Positions 1 through 7,619 of a stretch of 27,680 nucleotides of DNA are shown here, in pieces. How positions within the stretch are numbered: position 1 is the first letter of the stretch; each line of letters starts with the position of its first letter. A program made the position numbers and the translations under genes. The stretch spans positions 1 through 27,680 of the forward strand of contig JBMYQA010000049.1 of assembly GCA_049600855.1 (NCBI GenBank), in the 5' to 3' direction. The stretch is from JBMYQA01 sp049600855 (GTDB lineage Bacteria; Bacteroidota; Bacteroidia; Cytophagales; Flammeovirgaceae). The notes under the pieces are model-generated. The model worked only from the letters and a program-made list of their open reading frames with translations. It did no database searches and was not told the DNA's origin.

Positions 1-1
1 G

Positions 2-562
2 TTAATTATTGCAAATTCAGAAAAACTTCCAGGTAGTATCATCGGTGAACATAGCGGAGAAAGTAGGGGTGCGCCTGGGATGCTTTTTTATAATCACAAA
101 GGAAACGAAGCTGGCGGATTAATTTTTGATAGCTTCCAAGAAGACTCAAGCTATTACAATTACCAGCATTTGTCTTTTGACCAATTTGATAATGATCAAG
201 TAGTCGCTTTAACGAACAATGAAGCGAACGGCTTTCACCGAAAGGGCTTGACGATCAATCAATTACCCTATGATCAGGATTTGTATGATTTTTTTGATTC
301 GGTAGATTCCATTATGGCAGCAAACCCAAACCTTACCCGCGAGCAGGCACGGCGGAAAATGGTTGGAATCAATTACCGCAACGGCAAAGGCATGATCCAA
401 CGGCTTTTTGTGGGTTCGGAAAATGGGAAAAGCAAAATCCAACTAAGCGATACTAAAGGTACTACTCGGATTGAGATGGGAATAGACCCGACTACTGAAA
501 AAGGATTTATCGTTTTTTATAATTCAGACGGTAATGAAGTCAAGCGCATTTCAGAAGAATAA
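2..562 (+). CDS. Conserved hypothetical protein, 5'-truncated by the window edge
   Basis: The reading frame is open from base 2, so the gene enters from outside the window; the ATG at 80 is an internal methionine, not the start. 186 residues are visible. They read like an uncharacterised soluble family rich in Gly, Asp and Asn that repeats a beta-hairpin-like pattern (MLFYNHKGNEAGGLIF, FDNDQVVAL, then near the C-terminus GFIVFYNSDGNEVKRISEE). The phrase 'filled with a note, then GGLIF' recalls a conserved bacterial hypothetical family, but I cannot assign a function. No transmembrane segment or known catalytic motif is seen. The gene converges on the rhodanese gene, leaving about 117 bases between them. 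Confidence 0.75.
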   Translation, partial: LIIANSEKLPGSIIGEHSGESRGAPGMLFYNHKGNEAGGLIFDSFQEDSSYYNYQHLSFDQFDNDQVVALTNNEANGFHRKGLTINQLPYDQDLYDFFDSVDSIMAANPNLTREQARRKMVGINYRNGKGMIQRLFVGSENGKSKIQLSDTKGTTRIEMGIDPTTEKGFIVFYNSDGNEVKRISEE

Positions 563-679
563 GTTTGGAGTGTAATTGGAAGAATAAGGACTATCCCACG
601 TAAGTACTTACAGTCACGACCATTGTTGGGATGATACTTTCGTTTTATGATCGCTTAAAATGGTAGTAGCCTCCCTTAC

Positions 680-1213
680 TCATCGCTCTACACTGGTATG
701 TACTTTTTTTTCTTCTGGTAGTTGATAGATTCGATTAGCATTTTCAAGCCATAATCCCCAAAAAGCAGAATAAGGATGGATGTCTTTGGTCGTGTTGCCA
801 TTTCGGACTACAGGTTTGTACTGATTATGCCACTTAAATAATCCACCATCCAAATTATACACTTGCGTATATCCTTGCTTTAATAGCTGTTCTCCTACTT
901 GTCCGCTCCGATATCCGATGGAACAGTAAACGACTATAGGATGATTTTTAGCAATTGCCTGTGTATCCATTTCATCAGCTTGGGGACCAATCCACTGCGC
1001 ATTAGGTAGGTGACTAATCGCATATTCCAGCTTGGTGCGGGTATCTAAAAAAATGGCATTGACGGGTACATCATCTACCGCTACTTTCGGCGTATGATCG
1101 GTGACCAACACTGCGGTGATCAAATCATAGATTAAAAACTGAATGGGATTCACTTGAAATACCAAAAGCCATAGCAACAAAATACCCAAAATTATTAGCC
1201 TCAACGTTCTCAT
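680..1213 (-). CDS. Membrane-anchored rhodanese-like domain protein
   Basis: This 177-residue protein has one N-terminal hydrophobic helix (about residues 5-22, rich in Leu and Ile) and then a single rhodanese domain, so it is probably anchored in the inner membrane with the domain at the periplasmic or cytoplasmic face. The domain starts near residue 45 and shows the substrate motif FLDTRTKLEYAISHLPNA. The active-site loop is CSIGYRSG with the catalytic Cys at 97, followed by YNLDGGLFKW. Rhodaneses transfer sulfane sulfur from thiosulfate or persulfides to thiophilic acceptors. A six-residue loop after the Cys is typical of rhodanese rather than Cdc25-like proteins. The ATG at 1213 gives a good anchor and is divergent from the peptidase gene. 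The substrate cannot be predicted. Confidence 0.85.
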   Translation of the reverse strand: MRTLRLIILGILLLWLLVFQVNPIQFLIYDLITAVLVTDHTPKVAVDDVPVNAIFLDTRTKLEYAISHLPNAQWIGPQADEMDTQAIAKNHPIVVYCSIGYRSGQVGEQLLKQGYTQVYNLDGGLFKWHNQYKPVVRNGNTTKDIHPYSAFWGLWLENANRIYQLPEEKKVHTSVER

Positions 1214-1367
1214 GATGGTCTGAATGAACAGAAAAGAAATAAAAAAGGTTACAAAAGAAGTCCTTCTCTTACAAATGGTTTAAATTAGCGGACTTTTTGG
1301 TAATGAAACAAAAACCTTCAGGAAAAGAGTTTCCATTTTTTCCAAACGAGCGAAGATTTAGCGATTC

Positions 1368-2603
1368 ATGGAAGACTATCAGATACATGAATTCCCCAAT
1401 GGAATTCGACTTATACATCGGCAAGTAATGGGCACAAAAATCGCGCATTGTGGTTTTATGATGGACATTGGTAGCCGCGATGAGCGGGCTGATCAAGTTG
1501 GTATTGCCCACTTTTGGGAACACATGGCCTTTAAAGGAACCAAAAGGCGCAAAGCCTTTCACATCATCAATCGCCTAGAAACGGTAGGAGGTGATTTGAA
1601 TGCCTACACCACGAAAGAAAAAATCTGTTTCCACGCCTCTTTACTGGATTCACATTTTGAAAAGGCAGTCGATTTATTGACCGATATCACCTTCAATTCC
1701 ACTTTTCCCGATCGGGAAATTGGCAAAGAGCGCAGTGTCATTTTGGAGGAAATGGCGATGTACGAAGATGATCCTGCGGATGCCATTCAAGATGAGTTTG
1801 ACCTGTTGATGTTTGGGCAACATCCTTTGGGAATGAACATTTTAGGAACACGGGACAGCGTGCGTAAATTCCATAAATCAGATTTCGACTATTTCATCAA
1901 ATCCAATCTTAATACTCATCGATTGGTGTTTGCCTCTGTCAGCGCACTTCCTTTTAAAATCGTGAAACGGGTATTGGAAAAATACATTGCCGATATTCCT
2001 ACCTATGCCGCCGAACATAAGCGCATTCCCTTTTCAGGCTATCAGGCACGAAGTAAGCAAGTTCATAAATCCATCAGTCAATCGCATTGCATGATGGGAA
2101 ATCTAGCTTATTCACTTTACGACAACCACCGCATTCCATTTTCCATGTTGGTGAATGTATTAGGTGGACCAGGCATGAATTCCAAATTAAACCTAAGCAT
2201 CCGAGAAAAGCATGGTTTAGCTTATTCCATCTATGCCAATTACAATGCATTTACCGATGTGGGACAATTCTCCATTCAGTTTGCGTCAGAACCTAAGGTT
2301 TTTAAACGCTGTATGAATTTGGTACATAAAGAATTGGATAAACTGAAAAATCAGCCTTTAGGTAAAATTCAGCTCCATCATGCCAAACAACAGATGATGG
2401 GACAAATGGCGATGTCGGAAGAAGGGAATCTGGGTTTTATGTTGATGTTAGGAAAAAGCTTGCTGGATTTGGGCAAAATTGAAAGCTTAGCACGCATTTT
2501 CGAACAAATTGAAGCAGTAGACACCTCCATATTAATGAATATGGCTAATGAAGTATTTGATGAAAGTCAACTCTCTTATTTGATGTATTTGGCTGATGAA
2601 TAA
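1368..2603 (+). CDS. M16 family zinc metallopeptidase (processing-peptidase-like)
   Basis: A 411-residue single-unit M16 (pitrilysin/insulinase superfamily) peptidase. The inverted zinc motif HxxEH is present as HFWEH (His48, Glu51, His52), and the distal zinc-ligand glutamate follows about 75 residues later in ILEEMAMYEDDP (Glu127/128). The stretch NRLETVGGDLNAYTTKE is the usual M16 signature after the zinc helix. The C-terminal half contains LGGPGMNSKLNLSIREKHGLAYSI, the R/Y substrate-binding region of active subunits, so this should be a functional protease like the short bacterial processing-peptidase homologues. No signal peptide is visible, suggesting a cytoplasmic location. The ATG at 1368 starts right at the conserved beginning (EFPNGIRLIHRQ). 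It is followed on the same strand by the ADP-ribosylglycohydrolase-like gene. Confidence 0.92.
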   Translation: MEDYQIHEFPNGIRLIHRQVMGTKIAHCGFMMDIGSRDERADQVGIAHFWEHMAFKGTKRRKAFHIINRLETVGGDLNAYTTKEKICFHASLLDSHFEKAVDLLTDITFNSTFPDREIGKERSVILEEMAMYEDDPADAIQDEFDLLMFGQHPLGMNILGTRDSVRKFHKSDFDYFIKSNLNTHRLVFASVSALPFKIVKRVLEKYIADIPTYAAEHKRIPFSGYQARSKQVHKSISQSHCMMGNLAYSLYDNHRIPFSMLVNVLGGPGMNSKLNLSIREKHGLAYSIYANYNAFTDVGQFSIQFASEPKVFKRCMNLVHKELDKLKNQPLGKIQLHHAKQQMMGQMAMSEEGNLGFMLMLGKSLLDLGKIESLARIFEQIEAVDTSILMNMANEVFDESQLSYLMYLADE

Positions 2604-2696
2604 TTCGTTGCGGAGGGCATCAATGCACTGTAATTTAATCAAAATAGTACACGGTAACCGAAGTAGTAACAAGAAAAAAATTAAACATCAAAGTTT

Positions 2697-3893
2697 ATTA
2701 TTAAACAAGATTTTCAATCGCTTCAAGACAAAATCCAAGGTGCCTTATTACTTAGTGCCTACGGCGATGCCCTTGGTGCTCACCATGAGTTGGCGGCCTT
2801 ATCAAATGATGGAAAAGTAATTGATCCATTGTCAGCACTTGTTTTAAAAGCAGGGAAAACCTTCCCTCCTACCCAATTCGAAAATCCTTGGGCAATTTGG
2901 ATAGATCAAGCAAGTGTTTTAAATCGTAAAGGATTAATCACTGATGATACTGCTTTTCGCTTGTGTTTGCTCCATCCTTGGCTTGTGCAACTTCAAAAAC
3001 CGATTCGACAAACACTACAGGCTAGTGGAATGGGCTCCTTTTTTACGTTTCAGCCCCAACCTCAATGCTCACACTCATCCGTCCATGCAAGTTGCCTCAA
3101 ACAACAGGCAGAATGGTTGGCGATGTATCAGGCCTGTCAACAACAGCAGGCAAATTCTTTCTATCGCAAAGATAGTCCCATGGCATTTGGGCTTTTCCAG
3201 TGCTTAGATTTAGCCCTATTCTTTATTAATGATCCCATTGAGCAGGTTTTTTCCACATTCAAATCCATCAATCCACTAGATCAACGTTATGGCAAACTCA
3301 TTACAGGATTAGTTGCGGTACTGATTGCCAAAGCATTCAATCAGCAATCAGCAAATCGGGCAACACTACAACAGTGCATCCACCAAACGATAATTGAACT
3401 CAATACCTTTCCTTTTCATGACACTGAGCAACAGGAATGGAATCAAATTGTTTCCTATTATCAACAAGCGATTCATTTTGCGGGTCAGCCTTTTGAAAGT
3501 GATTATCAGTTCTTAGAAAGTATCCGACAAAATATTTTTCTCAATCCTGCTTTTGCGCACTTCAACCTAGAAAACCAAGGGCGGAACAATCATGACCCAC
3601 TTTTATTTTGGTTTCAACTCATCAGCGCCCTGCAATATGCACAATTTGATGTGCTCCACACCCTACAACTCCTATCCTCAGGCACAGGCGATGCCGATAC
3701 CCTTGCTTCCATCGCAGGATTTTTACTTGGCGCATGGCATGGAGCAGCTTATTTCGATCAACTCGCCGACTCCACTCCACTTCATGAAGCACTACATCAT
3801 GTAAAAACAAGCATCCGCTTCATGTTTGACATTGATTTGGAAGAGCGAGCCATAGTATTAGCCAAGTTGATGCACCCTGACTCGCTGTTATGA
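2697..3893 (+). CDS. ADP-ribosylglycohydrolase (DraG-like) family protein, non-canonical or lost start
   Basis: Conserved DraG-family landmarks are visible: an N-terminal GALLLSAYGDALGAHHE (family pattern G-x-x-x-G-D-x-L-G), ITDDTAF (metal-binding TDDT) and near the C-terminus GTGDADTLASIAGFLLGA (the D-x-D-T metal motif). Such enzymes remove ADP-ribose from proteins or small molecules using two divalent metals. The first standard start in this frame is TTG at 2790, but that would delete the GDALG helix. The frame is open from 2685, and the only plausible upstream starts are ATT at 2697 or 2700, each one base from ATG. Either an ATT start is used or the start has been lost. The middle of the protein, rich in Gln, Cys and His, is divergent. 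It lies 93 bases after the M16 gene and may be co-transcribed. Confidence 0.75.
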   Translation: MIKQDFQSLQDKIQGALLLSAYGDALGAHHELAALSNDGKVIDPLSALVLKAGKTFPPTQFENPWAIWIDQASVLNRKGLITDDTAFRLCLLHPWLVQLQKPIRQTLQASGMGSFFTFQPQPQCSHSSVHASCLKQQAEWLAMYQACQQQQANSFYRKDSPMAFGLFQCLDLALFFINDPIEQVFSTFKSINPLDQRYGKLITGLVAVLIAKAFNQQSANRATLQQCIHQTIIELNTFPFHDTEQQEWNQIVSYYQQAIHFAGQPFESDYQFLESIRQNIFLNPAFAHFNLENQGRNNHDPLLFWFQLISALQYAQFDVLHTLQLLSSGTGDADTLASIAGFLLGAWHGAAYFDQLADSTPLHEALHHVKTSIRFMFDIDLEERAIVLAKLMHPDSLL

Positions 3894-3986
3894 AAAGCTT
3901 TTTGTCTTACGATTCACCTCGTTCCAGTTCTCAGTCTATGCTGACGCTAACACGAAGCACAACTAAGAATTGCTGGAGGAAATCAT

Positions 3987-4016
3987 AAAAAAACAGCATA
4001 CCATTGCTAGCATGCT
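3987..4016 (-). terminator. Rho-independent terminator of the arginase gene
   Basis: Read on the minus strand, a 7-bp stem (AGCATGC/GTATGCT with one G-T pair and an 8-base loop) is followed one base later by seven Ts, 23 bases beyond the arginase stop codon. Confidence 0.6.
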
Positions 4017-4038
4017 ATTCATAAATATACAATTAAAT

Positions 4039-5007
4039 CTATACTTGTACGGGAGTATTTTCCAAGTAGTAAGACGTTACGGAATCTAGCACTTCAAAAG
4101 CCGATTCAGCCATTTTGTTGCCTTTTTCATCCAAAAGCGGATTGACTTCGCATACTTCTAAGCAAACAACTTTTTCAGAATCTATCAAGCCTTTGATGAT
4201 GTTTTCCACTTCGTTAATATCAAAACCTTTGGAAACTGGCGTTCCTGTTCCTTTGGAAATCAAATCACAATCCAAGCTATCTACATCAAAGGAGATGTAA
4301 ATCATCTCACAATGGCTGAGTTTCGTCAGCGCTTCTTGGATACACGTTTGCAAACCTCGGTAGCGCACTTCATGTACCATATAGTTTTTGATGTTGCTTC
4401 GCTCCATGAGTCGATCTTCTGGGATTTCTGTGTCACGCACACCAAAGAAGATCAAATCTTCGGGCAACACCTTTGGCCCAGTTGTTCCGATATTTTTCAA
4501 CATTTCCCATTCCTCCATGGTACGTTGCTCAATATCATTGATAATTTCACTGAGGTTATCATCAGCAAGCGCTGCTGCTAAAGGCATGCCATGTACATTT
4601 CCTGACGGAGAAGTATAAGGAGAGTGCAAATCGGCATGGGCATCTATCCAAATGACTCCTAGCCTTTTGCTTGGATAAGCCGCTTTTACGCCACTGATTG
4701 TTCCAAGGGCAGAAGAGTGGTCTCCAGATAACACAATTGGGAAATAATCTTGCTGGATGGAATCTTTTACAGCATCGCAAACGCGCTGACATTGTTCGCG
4801 TACATGCATAATGCGTTTTGCAAATGGCGCTTTCACTTTATTGTAAACGCTCTCATTATGCGCATCAATGTCTTGATAGTCAAAGCGCGTAAAGTAGTTG
4901 TTTTTCGCGTTAATTGCGGCAATTTCAATCGCATCTATGCCCATGTCAGATCCCCTTGTGCCCGCACCAATGTCGGATCTGTTCTTGATGATTTTAATTT
5001 CTTTCAT
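4039..5007 (-). CDS. Arginase
   Basis: A 322-residue ureohydrolase that should split L-arginine into ornithine and urea using two Mn ions. All metal ligands are visible: His97 (SGDHSS), Asp122/His124/Asp126 (DAHAD) and Asp241/Asp243 (SFDVDSLD). The SPSGNVHG loop (His139) is the arginase form of the catalytic-histidine loop and favours arginase over agmatinase. TGTP and EVNP (about 254 and 287) complete the family signature. Length and start (MKEIKIIKNRSDIGAG) fit. One variation is Cys after SFDVDSLD, where Pro is usual. It is a single-gene unit with its own terminator. In Bacteroidota it typically supplies ornithine or nitrogen from arginine; nothing in the sequence shows its regulation. Confidence 0.92.
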   Translation of the reverse strand: MKEIKIIKNRSDIGAGTRGSDMGIDAIEIAAINAKNNYFTRFDYQDIDAHNESVYNKVKAPFAKRIMHVREQCQRVCDAVKDSIQQDYFPIVLSGDHSSALGTISGVKAAYPSKRLGVIWIDAHADLHSPYTSPSGNVHGMPLAAALADDNLSEIINDIEQRTMEEWEMLKNIGTTGPKVLPEDLIFFGVRDTEIPEDRLMERSNIKNYMVHEVRYRGLQTCIQEALTKLSHCEMIYISFDVDSLDCDLISKGTGTPVSKGFDINEVENIIKGLIDSEKVVCLEVCEVNPLLDEKGNKMAESAFEVLDSVTSYYLENTPVQV

Positions 5008-5252
5008 TTTAATGTATGTTGTTTATTATTGGACAAGGTATCACCTTACAAAAATACGCGAAATCAGCTAAAACAGAAGGATGAAAACGATTGATAAAGG
5101 AAAATTCAAATTTATTTAGGAATTGTATAAAATAGTTTTAAAGATTTTTGCCATAAAAGTCTAAATATATCCGAGCTGACAATCAGTTCAGGAAAGGCAA
5201 TGCAGAAGAATTTAAGTCCTTGTAAACCCTTAATGAGCTACAGACTTTGAGC
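5008..5252. other. Intergenic stretch upstream of arginase
   Basis: About 245 AT-rich bases carrying the arginase promoter region. I see no reading frame with coding character and no clear hairpin. It ends where the minus-strand coding remnant begins. Confidence 0.5.
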
Positions 5253-5402
5253 CTATTTTTTCTGTGTAAGCGTACTTCGCTCCCTTTTCTTCACCTTCAG
5301 CCCTTCCATAGTTCGAATCTGTCCACCTGTCTTTCGAGATTGGTCACACGTTACCCAAGTGAGGGTAAATTGGCTTTCACCAGATCGGATGCTATTGAGT
5401 AC
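5253..5402 (-). pseudogene. Coding remnant A (conserved-looking C-terminal fragment without a start)
   Basis: The minus strand has an uninterrupted 49-residue run ending in TAG at 5253, with protein-like composition: VLNSIRSGESQFTLTWVTCD, then QSRKTGGQIRTMEGLKVKKR. The frame continues upstream as unconvincing sequence to a stop near 5460 and contains no ATG, GTG or TTG in a sensible place. It therefore looks like the 3' part of a gene whose 5' end has been replaced. I do not recognise the family. It lies just downstream of the zinc-ribbon membrane gene on the same strand. Confidence 0.45.
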
Positions 5403-5465
5403 TGCATGGGGTAAAGTTAGGTGGGGGGTTGCTGTTGTAGTAGGACAGGCTTTTACTTTATCAAT

Positions 5466-5990
5466 TTATATGCTATTAAACCCAAAGGTAGATGCTAAAT
5501 ATGGATTGTTTTTTAGTATTTTATCAGCCTTTGATACACTAAAATATCCGTAACCAATTCCAACAAGTATTATTACTTTCCACAATACTCCAGTCCAAAG
5601 GTAATATGGGTCAATAAATAACAAAAGGAGGTAATACATTACTATTAAAATCAATGGAATTAATAATGCTATTTTAGGTTTTTTTAGTGAAAGAAAGCCA
5701 AATCCTAGAAACAGTAGTCCTAGAAAAATATTTATACCCAACACAAAATTAGAAGAACGATTGGCAGCAGAAATAAATGGCATTACCAAATAAAATGCTC
5801 CAATTACAAAAAGTATGATCCGTGAAGTTTTTACACGTTGAATAGCTTCTTGTACGTCACTTTTTTGTGTTACTTGCTTGGCAATAAATACCGCTTTTTC
5901 TTTATCAGTACCTTGAATAGGATAATTACAAACTTCACAAATTTGTTCCTCATCTCTAGCCTCTCGTTTACAATTGTTGCATGTTACCAT
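5466..5990 (-). CDS. Zinc-ribbon membrane protein, uncharacterised
   Basis: About 174 residues from the ATG at 5990 (a TTG two codons upstream is less likely). The N-terminus is a cytoplasmic C4 zinc ribbon, CxxC-x10-CxxC (CNNCK ... CEVCNY). A short charged linker follows, then four hydrophobic helices with short loops (for example FVLGINIFLGLLFLGFGF and IALLIPLILIVMYYLLLLFI). This layout is common in small uncharacterised Bacteroidota membrane proteins near secretion or defence genes, but I cannot assign a function. It is AT-rich like its neighbours up to 8.6 kb and may be co-transcribed with the secreted protein gene about 100 bases upstream. Confidence 0.7.
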   Translation of the reverse strand: MVTCNNCKREARDEEQICEVCNYPIQGTDKEKAVFIAKQVTQKSDVQEAIQRVKTSRIILFVIGAFYLVMPFISAANRSSNFVLGINIFLGLLFLGFGFLSLKKPKIALLIPLILIVMYYLLLLFIDPYYLWTGVLWKVIILVGIGYGYFSVSKADKILKNNPYLASTFGFNSI

Positions 5991-6096
5991 TATCAATCAC
6001 TTTACTAAAGTTTAGAAAACTAAATATAACATTCTGATATTTTATGAACAATTTTTGGTGAGGTGTGTTGGTGGTAGGGCAGGGAACGAACGATAC

Positions 6097-7020
6097 CTAT
6101 TCAATAGTAATAACCTCACTAATTGGTTCATCAAATTGAATTACACTCCCATTTTGCTTTACTTCATAACCAGTGATACTGATGATAATTATATCTTCAG
6201 GTTTCAATGATTTATTAAGTCCTTTTTCTAAAGAACTTTTTAGGATGATACGATCACCTCTTAATAACGAAATCGTTCCATCAAGAATCGTATAATCCAA
6301 TTTGATTAATGGAAGAGTTGGTATTAATTGAATGTTAGATAATGAACTATTTTCAATTAACGCAACAATCTTAGGCTTTGGTAAATCGACGGCTTTAATA
6401 AACGTTTTTTGGATAAGGTTTCCCCCTCTTGATGCAAGAAAAGTCAGCATGTCTGCATCTTGGTTAGGAATGAAGGTGACTCCAGTGTAATCACTTTCAA
6501 TAATCTTCGCACCTCTCAAACGTGTTCTTATCCATTCAGGCTTAAAGAATTCGTCACGATTAATTGGGTATTCAATATTGATTCGATTTTCTATCTTTTT
6601 AAAAGCAATGATTGTATCATAATGGTTAATTCGTACTACTGGTAGATATATTCTTATTGGTTTTTGAAATTTAACTTCCGTATCAATATCATCTCCTTTG
6701 ATTTGCACCCAAAATGGAAGATGTGTATCGATGTAATTATTGCCTTCTTTTGTCTTTTTAAAGCCAAAGCTTATATCAAAACTATAGATACCAGAATCAA
6801 GCTTTGCCTCCTTTTTGGTTAAGTGTGAATAAAATAATCGGTACTGTCTATCTTTATTTTTATTCAAGAGAGCAATTTTAACTTTAGTTTTAAAGCCTGG
6901 GAAAATTGTGTTTTGTTCAACCTTCACTAAAGGTTTGATCTTTATTTCTTTATTAGTTTGTGCTGTTACTTTGAATAAACAAATGATGAGTAGGATGCAG
7001 AGTGTGACAATTTTATTCAT
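6097..7020 (-). CDS. Secreted protein with beta-rich domains, possibly GldM-like C-terminus
   Basis: A 307-residue protein with a clear signal peptide (MNKIVTLCILLIICLFKVTAQ). The rest alternates hydrophobic and polar residues as in stacked beta-sandwich domains, with no transmembrane helix. The stretch IKAVDLPKPKIVALIENSSL and the end ITGYEVKQNGSVIQFDEPIS resemble the last periplasmic domains of GldM, the T9SS and gliding motor component. The TM helix, coiled coil and full length of GldM (about 500 residues) are missing. It may be a stand-alone GldM-domain protein or only a fold-alike. It precedes the zinc-ribbon membrane gene on the same strand, so the two may form a pair. Confidence 0.6.
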   Translation of the reverse strand: MNKIVTLCILLIICLFKVTAQTNKEIKIKPLVKVEQNTIFPGFKTKVKIALLNKNKDRQYRLFYSHLTKKEAKLDSGIYSFDISFGFKKTKEGNNYIDTHLPFWVQIKGDDIDTEVKFQKPIRIYLPVVRINHYDTIIAFKKIENRINIEYPINRDEFFKPEWIRTRLRGAKIIESDYTGVTFIPNQDADMLTFLASRGGNLIQKTFIKAVDLPKPKIVALIENSSLSNIQLIPTLPLIKLDYTILDGTISLLRGDRIILKSSLEKGLNKSLKPEDIIIISITGYEVKQNGSVIQFDEPISEVITIE

Positions 7021-7154
7021 TATAAGTTCGGATAATGTAAACGAAAATAGTGTTCTAACTACGAAAAGAGATTTTACAGCTCAAAAATACCAAAAAGTGC
7101 CAGCTTACCACCTTTTTCTTTTTTTCGCTTCTTTTCTTTCTTATTTGGGTGGCC

Positions 7155-7216
7155 CTTCCAAAAAGAAAGAAAAGAACTGCGGAACGCAGACAGCTACCCC
7201 CAAACTTTTTTGGAAG
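7155..7216. repeat. Nested inverted repeat, terminator-like on the minus strand
   Basis: Outer arms CTTCCAAAAA (7155-7164) and TTTTTGGAAG (7207-7216) enclose an inner perfect hairpin CTGCG-GAA-CGCAG (7177-7189). Read on the minus strand, the inner hairpin is followed by a long T-rich run. It could terminate minus-strand transcription coming from remnant B, or be a small mobile repeat. Confidence 0.4.
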
Positions 7217-7317
7217 TGAACCCATGTTTTGAAAAAGTTCAGATGAAGTACTATTTCAATACGGCAAAAAATTAACTTAGTGCGATTAATCAGGGAAATC
7301 CCGAAACACCAACCGTC

Positions 7318-7517
7318 TTAGTGGCGGGTAACGATTTTTAACTCAACATTCAAGCTATACTGCCGAATGAGGTTATCACAAGCATATAACCGATCAAGCT
7401 TCAGCTGTGTAAGTTCTTACTGAGCTTATTCGCTGGGACATCCCCCAAGAGGTAGGCAATGAGTTGGTCGTTTTCTGTGAGTTTAGCCGTACTAAAATTG
7501 CTGTAGTGTTGGCAATT
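7318..7517 (-). pseudogene. Coding remnant B (frameshifted, no start)
   Basis: Two minus-strand frames join into one protein-like sequence. The first (7517 down to 7401) gives AKLTENDQLIAYLLGDVPAN then KLSKNLHS-stop. The second (7416 down to 7318) gives ELTQLKLDRLYACDNLIRQY then SLNVELKIVTRH-stop. Removing one apparent base deletion near 7416 joins them, and both halves have strong coding character with no counterpart elsewhere in the window. There is no ATG in the first frame. The family is not recognised. It sits upstream of the Fic gene on the opposite strand. Confidence 0.5.
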
Positions 7518-7523
7518 TTAGTA
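7490..7523. repeat. 12-bp perfect inverted repeat with 10-base loop
   Basis: The arms are TACTAAAATTGC and GCAATTTTAGTA around the loop TGTAGTGTTG. It is AT-rich and has no T-tract, so it is more likely an operator or the edge of an inserted piece than a terminator. It overlaps the 5' limit of remnant B and lies about 70 bases before the Fic palindrome. Confidence 0.5.
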
Positions 7524-7591
7524 TAGATTTGAGTGAGTGGGTAGGGCATTTTTTTATCTATCCCTTGTCATTATCTCAACTCGAACTACCT

Positions 7592-7617
7592 TTGATAGTA
7601 TCATTTGATACTATCAA
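7592..7617 (+). promoter_or_regulatory. Perfect palindromic operator in front of the fic gene
   Basis: TTGATAGTATCA and TGATACTATCAA are exact inverted copies separated by TT, and the site ends two bases before the ATG at 7620. A 12-bp-arm palindrome here is best explained as the binding site of a dimeric regulator. The Fic protein's own C-terminal winged helix is the obvious candidate, implying autorepression. Confidence 0.7.
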
Positions 7618-7619
7618 CT

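Noticed and set aside
600..611. Palindrome GTAAGTACTTAC between convergent genes
   Set aside because: Short and isolated with no T-tract; could be chance in AT-rich sequence, so not listed as a terminator.
1269..1562. Minus-strand ORF over the M16 start
   Set aside because: A shadow of the M16 gene and its upstream region with no coding character.
2596..2820. Plus-strand ORF of 74 codons after the M16 gene
   Set aside because: It covers the conserved N-terminus of the ADP-ribosylglycohydrolase-like gene in the wrong frame and has no protein-like pattern.
5359..5553. Plus-strand open frame of 64 codons
   Set aside because: It overlaps the minus-strand remnant A and the 3' end of the membrane protein gene and has no family-like sequence; judged a shadow.
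7605..7619. TTG start of the fic gene
   Set aside because: It lies inside the operator palindrome; ATG at 7620 begins the expected N-terminus.
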